Part shown: positions 9,122 through 16,979 of the stretch, in pieces | How positions within the stretch are numbered: position 1 is the stretch's first letter | How the letters are laid out: each line of letters begins with the position of its first letter | Source of the DNA: an uncultured Coriobacteriaceae bacterium | Lineage (GTDB): Bacteria; Actinomycetota; Coriobacteriia; Coriobacteriales; Atopobiaceae | Length of the DNA: 41,634 nt | Assembly (NCBI GenBank): GCA_947426865.1 | Contig: CANEFS010000009.1 | Span: 1 to 41,634 of the forward strand | Direction: 5' to 3' | The notes under the pieces: model-generated | Databases searched by the model: none | What the model saw: the letters and a program-made list of their open reading frames with translations, nothing else | What the model was told of the DNA's origin: nothing | Position numbers and translations under genes: made by a program

Positions 9122-12100
9122 ATGTGGCTCAAGCATGATTCAAGAGATATTTTCTACCGCACCCCCTACGGAGCAGTGACCGAGGGCACGAAGGTCACTC
9201 TTCGCCTGGATGTCTGGGACGAAGAGCCCCAGGAAGTTGCCATCATTTCCTGGATTGAGGGCCAGCCCGAGAAACGCACCGCGTGCAAGCGCAAAGAAGC
9301 GGGCGATCACCTCACGTTCGAGGGGACCTTCTCGACACGGGTGCTGGGACCGGCCTGGTACGTCTTTGAAGTCAAGGATAGCTCGGGGACAGTTTATTAT
9401 TACGGACCAAGAGAGGGATGCACCGGCGGCTCTGGTATGACTTACCCAAACCTTGGACCTTCATATCAAATCACGGTCTACCACAACCGAAAAGAGCGCC
9501 CCACTTGGTATGAAAAAGCCATCGTCTACCAGATATTTCCTGACCGGTTCTATCGCGGTTCGGATTGGAAAAAGCGCGTCAAAAAAAGCATGGACATCAA
9601 GCGCAAGGCGGGCACGCGTGTGCTCGTTAAGAATTGGGACACGCCTGCAGAATACGTCCGCGACGAAAATGGCATCATCCAATACTGGCAGTTCTGGGGC
9701 GGCACGCTCAAAGGTATTGAGGAGAAGCTCGACTACATTAAAGACATGGGTTTCTCGGCCATTTATTTGAACCCCATCTTTGAGGCCTTCTCCAATCACC
9801 GCTACGACACGGCTGATTATTTAAAAATCGACCCCATGCTGGGCGATAACGAATCCTTTAAGGAGCTTTGTGAGGCGGCGAAAGAACGCGGCATCTCGAT
9901 TATTTTGGACGGCGTCTTTAATCATGCCGGCGCCGACTCCAGATACTTCAATCGTTTTGGAACCTATCCCATGCCCGGTGCTTGGCAGGGTCCGCGCTCG
10001 AAGTATCGCAAATGGTTTTTGCTGAACGACGACGGATCCTACGAGAGTTGGTGGGGGATTGGCGACCTTCCCGCGTGGAACAAAAACAACGCCGACTACC
10101 AGCGCTTTATCTACGGCCCAAACGGCGTTATCGAGCACTGGCTGCGCCTGGGAGCGCGCGGTTGGCGCCTGGATGTTGCTGACGAGCTGACTGATTCGTT
10201 TATCCAAGGCATCAAATCGGCCGAGGACCGTGTGAACGCTAACGACGTTTTGCTGGGCGAGGTCTGGGAAGACGCCTCGCACAAGGTTGCCTACGGAGAG
10301 ATGCGCAAATATCTTTGCGGCTACGAGCTTGACTCGGTTATGAACTATCCCTTCCGAGAAGCCCTTCTCAACTTCTTGCGCGGCGACTGGCCGGCAGAGG
10401 GACTTGCTGAGCGCATGGCCTCCCTGAAAGAGAACTATCCGCCTCACGCTTTTTACGAGTGCCTGAATCTTTTGAGCAGCCACGACCGCGAGCGCCTCAT
10501 AACGTATTTGATGGGGCCGAGAAAAGAAGAGCTGACAGATGAGGAGCGCAAAAACTATCGTCTCCCTCAAGAAGCTATGACAGAAGCGCACGCAAAAGTC
10601 TGGCAGGCGGTTCTTGTGCAGATGCTTACGCCGGGGGTTCCTTCTGTCTATTACGGCGATGAGGTGGGAATGCAGGGCTATACCGACCCCTACAATCGCG
10701 GGCCCTATCCCTGGAACGGGGTGGATGAGGCCGTGCGTACCAGTTATCACACGGCTATTCAGCTGCGCCGTATGTTCCCCGTGGCACAAGATGGCGATTT
10801 TGAGCCGTTCTTCTATGGCGAAGATGTCTACGGCTTTTGGAGATTACCTGCTGCAAAGCAGCGAAAAGGCTACGATGCAAGCGTTCCAAAGAACCGCTAC
10901 CCTGAAGAAGCGCTCTGCGTGCTTGTCAATCGCTCGCCGTACGAAGAAAAAGAGGTCAGAATTCCCCGAAGAGGCCAAACGGCGGATGAGTTGCTTCTTT
11001 CCTGCTCTTTTAGTATCGAAGATGATGAATGTGTCGTAAAACTTCCCAAGTTGGGTTCCGCTGTAATTTATTTCCATAAACTTCCAACGCTGAGCAAACG
11101 CCTCAATCCGGGCGCTGGGGTGGTGGCCCACATAACGAGTTTGCCTGCTGAAAACGGAGGTCCTGGTACCTTTGGGCCGCCCGCTTATGACTTTATTGAC
11201 TTCCTTAAACGCACCGGTAACACCTATTGGCAGGTTCTTCCCTTGCATCCTACTGACTCTTTCAACTCACCCTACGCGGGTCTCTCGGCTTTAGCAGGAA
11301 ATACAGACCTTATCTTTAAGCAGGGTCGTACGCTTGACCAACTTTTCAGTCTTTGGGAAAGAGATGCTTTGGCTGACGTTCTTTCAGGAGAGCTTACAAA
11401 TTCGAATCCTCTGTCTCGTGTTTGGAAGAAGGCGACGAGGAAAAACTACGAGGCCTTTGTCAAGAAAAATCACGAATGGCTTGCGCCTTACGCAACCTTT
11501 ATGTCAATTCGTGACAGCCGCATCTTATCCGCGCGCCGCCAATTAGCAAAATTGACTCCCGGCAAAAGGAAGCATTTCAAAAGTCCCGAGTCTATCGTTT
11601 GGCAAGAGTGGCCTAAGAAATTCAAGACCTACTCGGAGGATCTTCACAAGAGTAAAAAGCTACAACGACGTATTGACTACTATAAATTTGGTCAGTTCAT
11701 CTTCCAGCTTCAGTGGGATGCACTGAAAGAATATGCACACAAATGTGACATTCAAGTTATCGGCGACATCCCCATGTATGTAAGTGAGGATTCGGTCGAC
11801 ACGTGGGCTCATCCCAATAATTTCCAGCTGGACGAGAAGGGCTACAAAACAGAAGAAGCTGCCGTTCCGCCGGATGCGTTTGCGCCCAAAGGCCAACTCT
11901 GGGGAAACCCCACCTATGATTGGAATTATCTCGAGCAAGATAATTATGCCTGGTGGATGCAGCGCCTGCGCCGTGAGTTCAATCTTTACGATTGGGTGCG
12001 CCTCGACCATTTCGTCGGCTTCCAGAATTACTATCAGGTGCCGGCGGGCAAGAAGGCCACAGAAGGCCTATGGCTTCTCGGCCCGGGTGTGGGAATTTTC

Positions 12101-12721
12101 CAGCAAGCGTTCAAAGAGTTCGGTCCGCTTCCCCTTATCGCCGAGGACCTGGGCACCATCACGCCCAGTGTGCGCGGCCTGTTGAGTCAGTGCGGCTTCG
12201 TGGGCATGGACGTCGCCGAGTTCTACAACGGCGACCTTCGCACGTGGTACGACTCGGTCTTCAACAAGATTTCCTACACCTCAACGCACGATACCGATAC
12301 GCTCGTTGGTTGGGCGAAGACCACCTACGACCTCCAATTTAAAGACGAGCCAGAGGAGGTCGCCGACGACATCTTGAATCGCGTTTTGCAAAGTGCGGCG
12401 GAGGTCGTCATGGTTCCGCTTCAGGATGTTTTGGGTCTTGGCTCTTCGGCGCGTATGAACAAGCCCGGAACTTCTGCGGGCAATTGGCGCTGGCAGGCGA
12501 GCGCTGATCAGATTCAAGCAGCCGAGAAACCCTACGCAGAAAAAATCCTCAACACCCACCGCGGCACTGTTCAAGAGAGCGCTCCGAAAAAGAAAACCGG
12601 CGCGCGAAAGAAGGTATCCGCGAAGAAAAGTCCTGCCGGAAAGACAAGCGCTGCGAAGAAGAGTGCTGCCGGAAAGAAGAGTACTGCTCGAAAGACGAGC
12701 GCCGCGAAGAAGAAATCCTAG
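9122..12721 (+). CDS. Fusion of a GH13 amylase/neopullulanase-type enzyme and MalQ 4-alpha-glucanotransferase
   Basis: This 1199-residue protein joins two enzymes. Residues 1-130 resemble the beta-rich N-domain of neopullulanase-type amylases; about 130-640 form a GH13 barrel with region I DGVFNH and predicted catalytic D351 (WRLDVADE), E380 (GEVWED) and D455 (SSHDRE). From about 655 a GH77 amylomaltase begins, with predicted nucleophile D962 (RLDHF), acid/base E1008 (IAEDLG) and D1057 (STHDTD). Both active sites look intact. About 46 C-terminal residues form a Lys/Ala/Ser tail like that of GlgB. The protein could trim maltodextrins and rearrange the short products for GlgP. No signal peptide is seen, so it acts in the cytoplasm. 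The exact bond specificity of the GH13 half cannot be read from sequence. Confidence 0.93.
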   Translation: MWLKHDSRDIFYRTPYGAVTEGTKVTLRLDVWDEEPQEVAIISWIEGQPEKRTACKRKEAGDHLTFEGTFSTRVLGPAWYVFEVKDSSGTVYYYGPREGCTGGSGMTYPNLGPSYQITVYHNRKERPTWYEKAIVYQIFPDRFYRGSDWKKRVKKSMDIKRKAGTRVLVKNWDTPAEYVRDENGIIQYWQFWGGTLKGIEEKLDYIKDMGFSAIYLNPIFEAFSNHRYDTADYLKIDPMLGDNESFKELCEAAKERGISIILDGVFNHAGADSRYFNRFGTYPMPGAWQGPRSKYRKWFLLNDDGSYESWWGIGDLPAWNKNNADYQRFIYGPNGVIEHWLRLGARGWRLDVADELTDSFIQGIKSAEDRVNANDVLLGEVWEDASHKVAYGEMRKYLCGYELDSVMNYPFREALLNFLRGDWPAEGLAERMASLKENYPPHAFYECLNLLSSHDRERLITYLMGPRKEELTDEERKNYRLPQEAMTEAHAKVWQAVLVQMLTPGVPSVYYGDEVGMQGYTDPYNRGPYPWNGVDEAVRTSYHTAIQLRRMFPVAQDGDFEPFFYGEDVYGFWRLPAAKQRKGYDASVPKNRYPEEALCVLVNRSPYEEKEVRIPRRGQTADELLLSCSFSIEDDECVVKLPKLGSAVIYFHKLPTLSKRLNPGAGVVAHITSLPAENGGPGTFGPPAYDFIDFLKRTGNTYWQVLPLHPTDSFNSPYAGLSALAGNTDLIFKQGRTLDQLFSLWERDALADVLSGELTNSNPLSRVWKKATRKNYEAFVKKNHEWLAPYATFMSIRDSRILSARRQLAKLTPGKRKHFKSPESIVWQEWPKKFKTYSEDLHKSKKLQRRIDYYKFGQFIFQLQWDALKEYAHKCDIQVIGDIPMYVSEDSVDTWAHPNNFQLDEKGYKTEEAAVPPDAFAPKGQLWGNPTYDWNYLEQDNYAWWMQRLRREFNLYDWVRLDHFVGFQNYYQVPAGKKATEGLWLLGPGVGIFQQAFKEFGPLPLIAEDLGTITPSVRGLLSQCGFVGMDVAEFYNGDLRTWYDSVFNKISYTSTHDTDTLVGWAKTTYDLQFKDEPEEVADDILNRVLQSAAEVVMVPLQDVLGLGSSARMNKPGTSAGNWRWQASADQIQAAEKPYAEKILNTHRGTVQESAPKKKTGARKKVSAKKSPAGKTSAAKKSAAGKKSTARKTSAAKKKS

Positions 12722-12741
12722 GCGACGAGCAAACGCAAACG

Positions 12742-12785
12742 AAAAGCTCGTTCAAAAAATCTCTTCTGTGAAGAAGAGCTTTTTT
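12742..12785. terminator. Terminator between convergent malQ fusion and asnS
   Basis: AAAAGCTC at 12742-12749 pairs with GAGCTTTT at 12776-12783, and inside it CTCTTC can pair with GAAGAG. A T-run follows on the plus strand and an A/T-rich arm on the other, so it may serve both convergent genes. Confidence 0.65.
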
Positions 12786-12832
12786 AATGAGTTTTCTTGG
12801 GTGCGTGTTTTTAGGAGAGACGCCTCAAGCGC

Positions 12833-14266
12833 CTAGAATTTGGCGTTTCCGACGGTACGCGGGTGCGGCAGCACATCGCGAATGTTGTCGATGCCCGTGA
12901 GATACATCACGAGGCGCTCGAATCCAACACCGAAACCGGCGTGTTCGCAAGAACCGTATTTGCGAAGATCCAAGTAAGCTTTGTAGTCGTCGGGATTCAT
13001 GCCCAAGTCAACGATACGCTTCTCGAGAATCTCAAAATCATCTTCACGCGTAGAACCGCCTAGAATCTCGCCGACGCCCGGCACCAAGCAATCGACTGCG
13101 GCAACCGTTTTGCCGTCGTCGTTCGCCTTCATGTAGAACGCCTTAATCTCTTTTGGGTAGTCGGTCACGAACGTGGGGCGCTTGAAGTGCTCCTCGGTAA
13201 GGTAGCGCTCGTGCTCGGTTTGCAAATCGATGCCCCAAGAAACGGGGTAGTCGAACTTGTGACCTTTTTCGACGGCCTTCTCGAGAATATCGATGGCCTC
13301 GGTGTAGGTGACGCGCGCGAAGGCGCTGGACGCGACGTGCTTGAGGCGTTTGATGAGTTCCTTGTCAACAAATTTGTTGAGCATCGCGAGCTCTTGCGTG
13401 CAGTTCTCAAGGACGAAATTGATGACGAATTTGAGCATTCCCTCGGCCACGTTCATGTTTCCTTCCAAATCGCAAAAGGCCATTTCGGGTTCAATCATCC
13501 AAAACTCTGCGGCGTGGCGGCGCGTGTTTGAATTCTCTGCGCGGAAGGTGGGACCAAACGTGTAGATGTCGCCGAACGCCATGGCGAAGTTCTCGCCTTG
13601 CAGCTGACCGGAAACGGTGAGGGAGGCGGGAGCCTGGAAGAAATCTTTCGACCAGTCGACGGTGGAGGTGCCCGCATCTCCAGCCTTGTTGTCGCTAGCT
13701 TCAATTTTGGGCACGTTTTCTAAATCGAGGGTGGTGACGTGAAACATCTCGCCCGCGCCCTCGGCATCGGAGGTGGTGATGATGGGGGTCGTGACGTAGA
13801 GAAAACCCTCCTCCTGGAAGTAGGTGTGTATGGCATAGGCGGCTAAGCTACGGATTCGAAATACCGCACGGAAAAGATTCGTGCGAGGACGCAGATGTTG
13901 GTGCTCACGTAAGAATTCGCGTGTTGCGTGCTTTTTCTGGATGGGATAGTCGGGGGCGACGCTGCCGAGAATTTCAATCTCGGTTGCCTGGAGTTCGAAA
14001 GGTTGCGGTCGATCCGGCGTGAGAACGAGCGTGCCTTTAACTTTCATAGAGCTGCCAACGTTCGCCGCGCAAATTTCGTCGTAATTAGGAAGGCTTCCCT
14101 TCTCCAGTACGACTTGCAAATCGTTAAAGCATGAACCGTCGTTGAGCGTGACGAATCCAAACTGCTTCATGTCTCTTACCGAGCGAACCCAGCCGGCAAT
14201 TGTCAGTTCTTTTCCGCCGAATTTCTCGGCGTCTTTCCAAATTTGCTTTATGCGCGTTCTTTTCAT
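12833..14266 (-). CDS. asnS: Asparaginyl-tRNA synthetase
   Basis: AsnRS charges tRNA-Asn with asparagine. An N-terminal OB-fold (IAGWVRSVRDMKQFGFVTLNDG) binds the anticodon and a class II catalytic core follows. The motif SDAEGAGEMFHVT marks AsnRS rather than AspRS, and motif 3 lies in GFGVGFERLVMYL near the C-terminus. At 477 residues it is full length. The ATG at 14266 follows AAGAAAG on the minus strand. A direct AsnRS means amidotransferase charging need not supply Asn-tRNA. It lies 211 nt downstream of the transporter gene and is convergent with the glycogen block. Confidence 0.96.
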   Translation of the reverse strand: MKRTRIKQIWKDAEKFGGKELTIAGWVRSVRDMKQFGFVTLNDGSCFNDLQVVLEKGSLPNYDEICAANVGSSMKVKGTLVLTPDRPQPFELQATEIEILGSVAPDYPIQKKHATREFLREHQHLRPRTNLFRAVFRIRSLAAYAIHTYFQEEGFLYVTTPIITTSDAEGAGEMFHVTTLDLENVPKIEASDNKAGDAGTSTVDWSKDFFQAPASLTVSGQLQGENFAMAFGDIYTFGPTFRAENSNTRRHAAEFWMIEPEMAFCDLEGNMNVAEGMLKFVINFVLENCTQELAMLNKFVDKELIKRLKHVASSAFARVTYTEAIDILEKAVEKGHKFDYPVSWGIDLQTEHERYLTEEHFKRPTFVTDYPKEIKAFYMKANDDGKTVAAVDCLVPGVGEILGGSTREDDFEILEKRIVDLGMNPDDYKAYLDLRKYGSCEHAGFGVGFERLVMYLTGIDNIRDVLPHPRTVGNAKF

Positions 14267-14424
14267 GAAAAAATCTTTCTTGGTCGAGCTTTTATTTTTC
14301 TCTTGTCTTCTATCTCTACGTAATTATTTCAAAATTTTATCGCGGGTTTTATCTCGTATTTTGTCCGACTTTATTCTTGCGGCTCTTATATCCCGGTGGC
14401 TTTTTTCATTTCTCTTACGGCTTC

Positions 14425-14448
14425 GTTACGTCTCAAGTTACGTCTCAA
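14425..14448 (-). repeat. Perfect 12-nt tandem duplication upstream of asnS
   Basis: GTTACGTCTCAA occurs twice head to tail on the plus strand (TTGAGACGTAAC in the asnS direction). A second imperfect 12-nt pair (CGAGATAAAACC, CGCGATAAAATT on the minus strand) lies closer to asnS. No promoter was identified in this 211-nt gap. Confidence 0.8.
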
Positions 14449-14477
14449 CTTCTCTGGCTCGCTTCCAACTTCCTTAA

Positions 14478-15041
14478 TTACTTCTCGGAGTCAAGGTGGG
14501 CGACAGGCGTGCGCTGCAAAGCCTTCGCAAGCGGCCAACCTAAAACGTACATGACGACACCTTCGCCAATAAAAAGCGAAATGAATCCGAACAAATACAT
14601 AAGCGCGTAGTTGGCGTCAAGCGAAAGGCTCGTAAACGGAATGGTGTAAAAGCCAATCCCCATCATGAGCAACGGCAAATAAAGCGGCACAATCAGCGCG
14701 TTAAAAATCACGGGACCCAGAAGGGCCAAGGCAACGCGCTTGCGAAAGTGCCACATGAACCAAGCGCCTAGGCCGGTCGCTAAAGAGCCAAAGAAAACGT
14801 CGAGAAGCCCAAGCGCGCCAACACCGCTAAAGAAAATGTTGATGAGGTTTGCAAGAACGCAACCCAATACGAGGCCTGGAATGGCATCGGGCGTGAAGAG
14901 CGCCAAAACGCAGACCGCCTCGGAGATGCGAAACTGTATGGGACCCCAGGCAAGTCCTCCCAAAAAAAGAAGGGCAAACAGCGACGTTGCAGCATACAGT
15001 GCTGCAATCATCGCTATGGTTGAGATGCGTTTCGTATTCAT
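14478..15041 (-). CDS. queT: QueT-family membrane transporter
   Basis: This 187-residue hydrophobic protein has about five or six membrane segments and the QueT-family start (TIAMIAALYAATSLF, then WGPIQFRISEAVCVLALF). Family members are substrate-binding components proposed to take up queuosine precursors, often with an ECF module. The start is supported by AAAGGAG 5 nt before the ATG on the minus strand. It lies only 36 nt behind the hydrogenase gene and is probably cotranscribed. No preQ1 aptamer fits in this gap, so regulation by preQ1 is not supported, and the substrate is inferred from family only. Confidence 0.85.
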   Translation of the reverse strand: MNTKRISTIAMIAALYAATSLFALLFLGGLAWGPIQFRISEAVCVLALFTPDAIPGLVLGCVLANLINIFFSGVGALGLLDVFFGSLATGLGAWFMWHFRKRVALALLGPVIFNALIVPLYLPLLMMGIGFYTIPFTSLSLDANYALMYLFGFISLFIGEGVVMYVLGWPLAKALQRTPVAHLDSEK

Positions 15042-15077
15042 TGGACTCCTTTATGGTTGGGCTGTTTTACGTGCGCG

Positions 15078-16979
15078 CTACTTCTGCTTCGCCGCTTTTT
15101 TCTCGGCAGGCATCTGCCAGGAGTGGTGGTCGGTGTGGAGAAGCTTATGCGCCTTGTGCGAGAGCGGCTCTCCCAAGTAGTCTTTGTAGGCCGCTTGAAT
15201 GGCGGGGTTCAGGTGTGACTTGCGCAACTTCGATTTTTTATCGAGATCCCAAAGGACCTCTCCGCGCTTCTCGGCCAACTCTTCGCCGTCGTGGATGGGT
15301 TGGCCACCGCCTCCGACACAACCGCCGGGGCAAGCCATGACCTCCACGAAGTCGTAGGCAACTTCCCCTTTGTTCAGAGCTGTGACAAGTTTCTCGGCAT
15401 TGGCAAGACCGTGGGCTATCGCGACGCGAAGGGGCTTTCCGTCCATGTCGAACGTCGCCTCCTTCCAACCGTCTTGACCGCGCACGTCTTTGAAAGCGTC
15501 GGCCTCAACGTCTTCGCCGGTGGCAATAACGTGAGCCGTACGAAGGGCCGCTTCCATAACGCCGCCGGTTGCGCCAAAGATGACGCCGGCGCCGGTGTAG
15601 GTTCCCAAAGGCTGGTCGAGCTCTCCTTCCTCCAGCGAGGCAACGTCAAGGCAGGCCGCGTTAAACATGCGATTCATCTCGCGAACCGTCAAAGAAATGT
15701 CGACATCGGGTTCGCCACAGGCATCGTTCATCGCAGGAATCGCAACTTCCGATTTCTTCGCGAGGCACGGCATGATTTCGACGACGAACATATTTTTGGG
15801 GTCGACGTCCAGAATCTCTGCGAAGTAGCTTTTTGCCACAGCGCCAAACATTTGGCCGGGACTTTTCGCACTGGAGAGTTGGTCGACGATTTCGGGGTGC
15901 TTCGATTTTGCATAGCGCACCCAACCCGGGCAGCAGCTCGTGAAGAGCGGGAACTTCTCGGAGGCGTCATTGGCGTTTCCCAGCTTCGCCAAAAACTCCG
16001 AACCCTCCTCCATGATGGTGAGGTCGGCCGCGAAACTCGTGTCGAAGACGTAGTCGATGCCAAGGGCGCGCAAAGCGGTTGCCATGCGCTCCACGGTTGC
16101 CTCTTCTTTCGAGAGACCCAGCGACTCGCCCCAGGCCGCGCGAACGGCCGGCGCGATTTGGACGACGACGGTTTTCTCGGGGTCGGCGATAGCGTTGAAA
16201 ACGCGGTCGGTATCGTCGCGCTCACGGAGTGCTCCGGTGGGGCAGTGCGTGATGCATTGACCGCAGAGCGTGCAGCCGGTTTCGGTGATGGGGGCGCCGC
16301 CTTTAACGCCAACGCAGGTGTGGCTGGAGCGGTTCGACAGATCCCAGACGCCCACGTTTTGGATGTGATCGCACACCTGAATGCAACGCAAACAATGGAT
16401 GCATTTGTTCGCATCGCGAACAAGAGGGAAGTCTTGCGGCCAATCGGTTTTGCCCAGCTCTACCTTGTAGGGGAGCTCGGAGATGCCAAACTGATTGGAA
16501 AGAGATTGCAAACTGCAATTTCCGGAACGCACGCAACTGGTGCAGTTCGAGCTGTGGCGCGAAAGCAAAAATTCCAAGTTTGCCTTGCGGGCTTCTCGGA
16601 CGCGAGGGCTGTTCGTATGAATAACCATGCCGTCCAAAACGACGTTGTTGCACGAAGCCACAAGCTGCTCGATGCCTTCGATTTCGACGATGCAAATGCG
16701 GCAGGCGCCAATCTCGTTCAGGTCTTTCAGGTAGCAAAGGGTGGGGATGTTGATACCCGCGCTCTTAGCTGCCTCAAGAATCGTTGCGTTTTCGGGGACG
16801 CTGACTTGGCATCTATCGATGGTGACAGAAACGGTCTTTTTGGGCTCTGCCGAGCCAATCTTTGCGCGAGGAGCCGGGTGCTTTTTCTCTGCAGCTTTCT
16901 CTGCTGCGGCCTGCTCCGCCGTCGCGACTTGCTCTGCCGAAGCGGCTTTCATGCTTTCTTTAACAGCTGGTTTTACCAT
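15078..16979 (-). CDS. [FeFe] hydrogenase, multi-cluster (HydA/HndD-like)
   Basis: The enzyme interconverts protons and H2 in the cytoplasm. Residues 50-110 bind a [2Fe-2S] cluster (C82, C93, C96, C110); H142, C146, C149, C155 form the His-ligated [4Fe-4S] site; C193/196/199/203 and C236/239/242/246 form two ferredoxin clusters. All H-cluster motifs are intact: TSCCPGW (347-353), MPCLAKK (403-409) and EVMACPGGCVGGGGQP (546-561). An extra N-terminal 40 residues are Ala/Glu/Lys-rich and the C-terminus ends in AEKKAAKQK. Its start overlaps the flavoprotein gene by 7 nt, so the two are coupled and probably form one complex. Maturases HydE, HydF and HydG are not in the window. Confidence 0.95.
   Translation of the reverse strand: MVKPAVKESMKAASAEQVATAEQAAAEKAAEKKHPAPRAKIGSAEPKKTVSVTIDRCQVSVPENATILEAAKSAGINIPTLCYLKDLNEIGACRICIVEIEGIEQLVASCNNVVLDGMVIHTNSPRVREARKANLEFLLSRHSSNCTSCVRSGNCSLQSLSNQFGISELPYKVELGKTDWPQDFPLVRDANKCIHCLRCIQVCDHIQNVGVWDLSNRSSHTCVGVKGGAPITETGCTLCGQCITHCPTGALRERDDTDRVFNAIADPEKTVVVQIAPAVRAAWGESLGLSKEEATVERMATALRALGIDYVFDTSFAADLTIMEEGSEFLAKLGNANDASEKFPLFTSCCPGWVRYAKSKHPEIVDQLSSAKSPGQMFGAVAKSYFAEILDVDPKNMFVVEIMPCLAKKSEVAIPAMNDACGEPDVDISLTVREMNRMFNAACLDVASLEEGELDQPLGTYTGAGVIFGATGGVMEAALRTAHVIATGEDVEADAFKDVRGQDGWKEATFDMDGKPLRVAIAHGLANAEKLVTALNKGEVAYDFVEVMACPGGCVGGGGQPIHDGEELAEKRGEVLWDLDKKSKLRKSHLNPAIQAAYKDYLGEPLSHKAHKLLHTDHHSWQMPAEKKAAKQK

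Noticed and set aside
15042-15077. preQ1 riboswitch before the QueT gene
   Set aside because: The gap is 36 nt and lacks the aptamer's conserved C- and A-rich segments.
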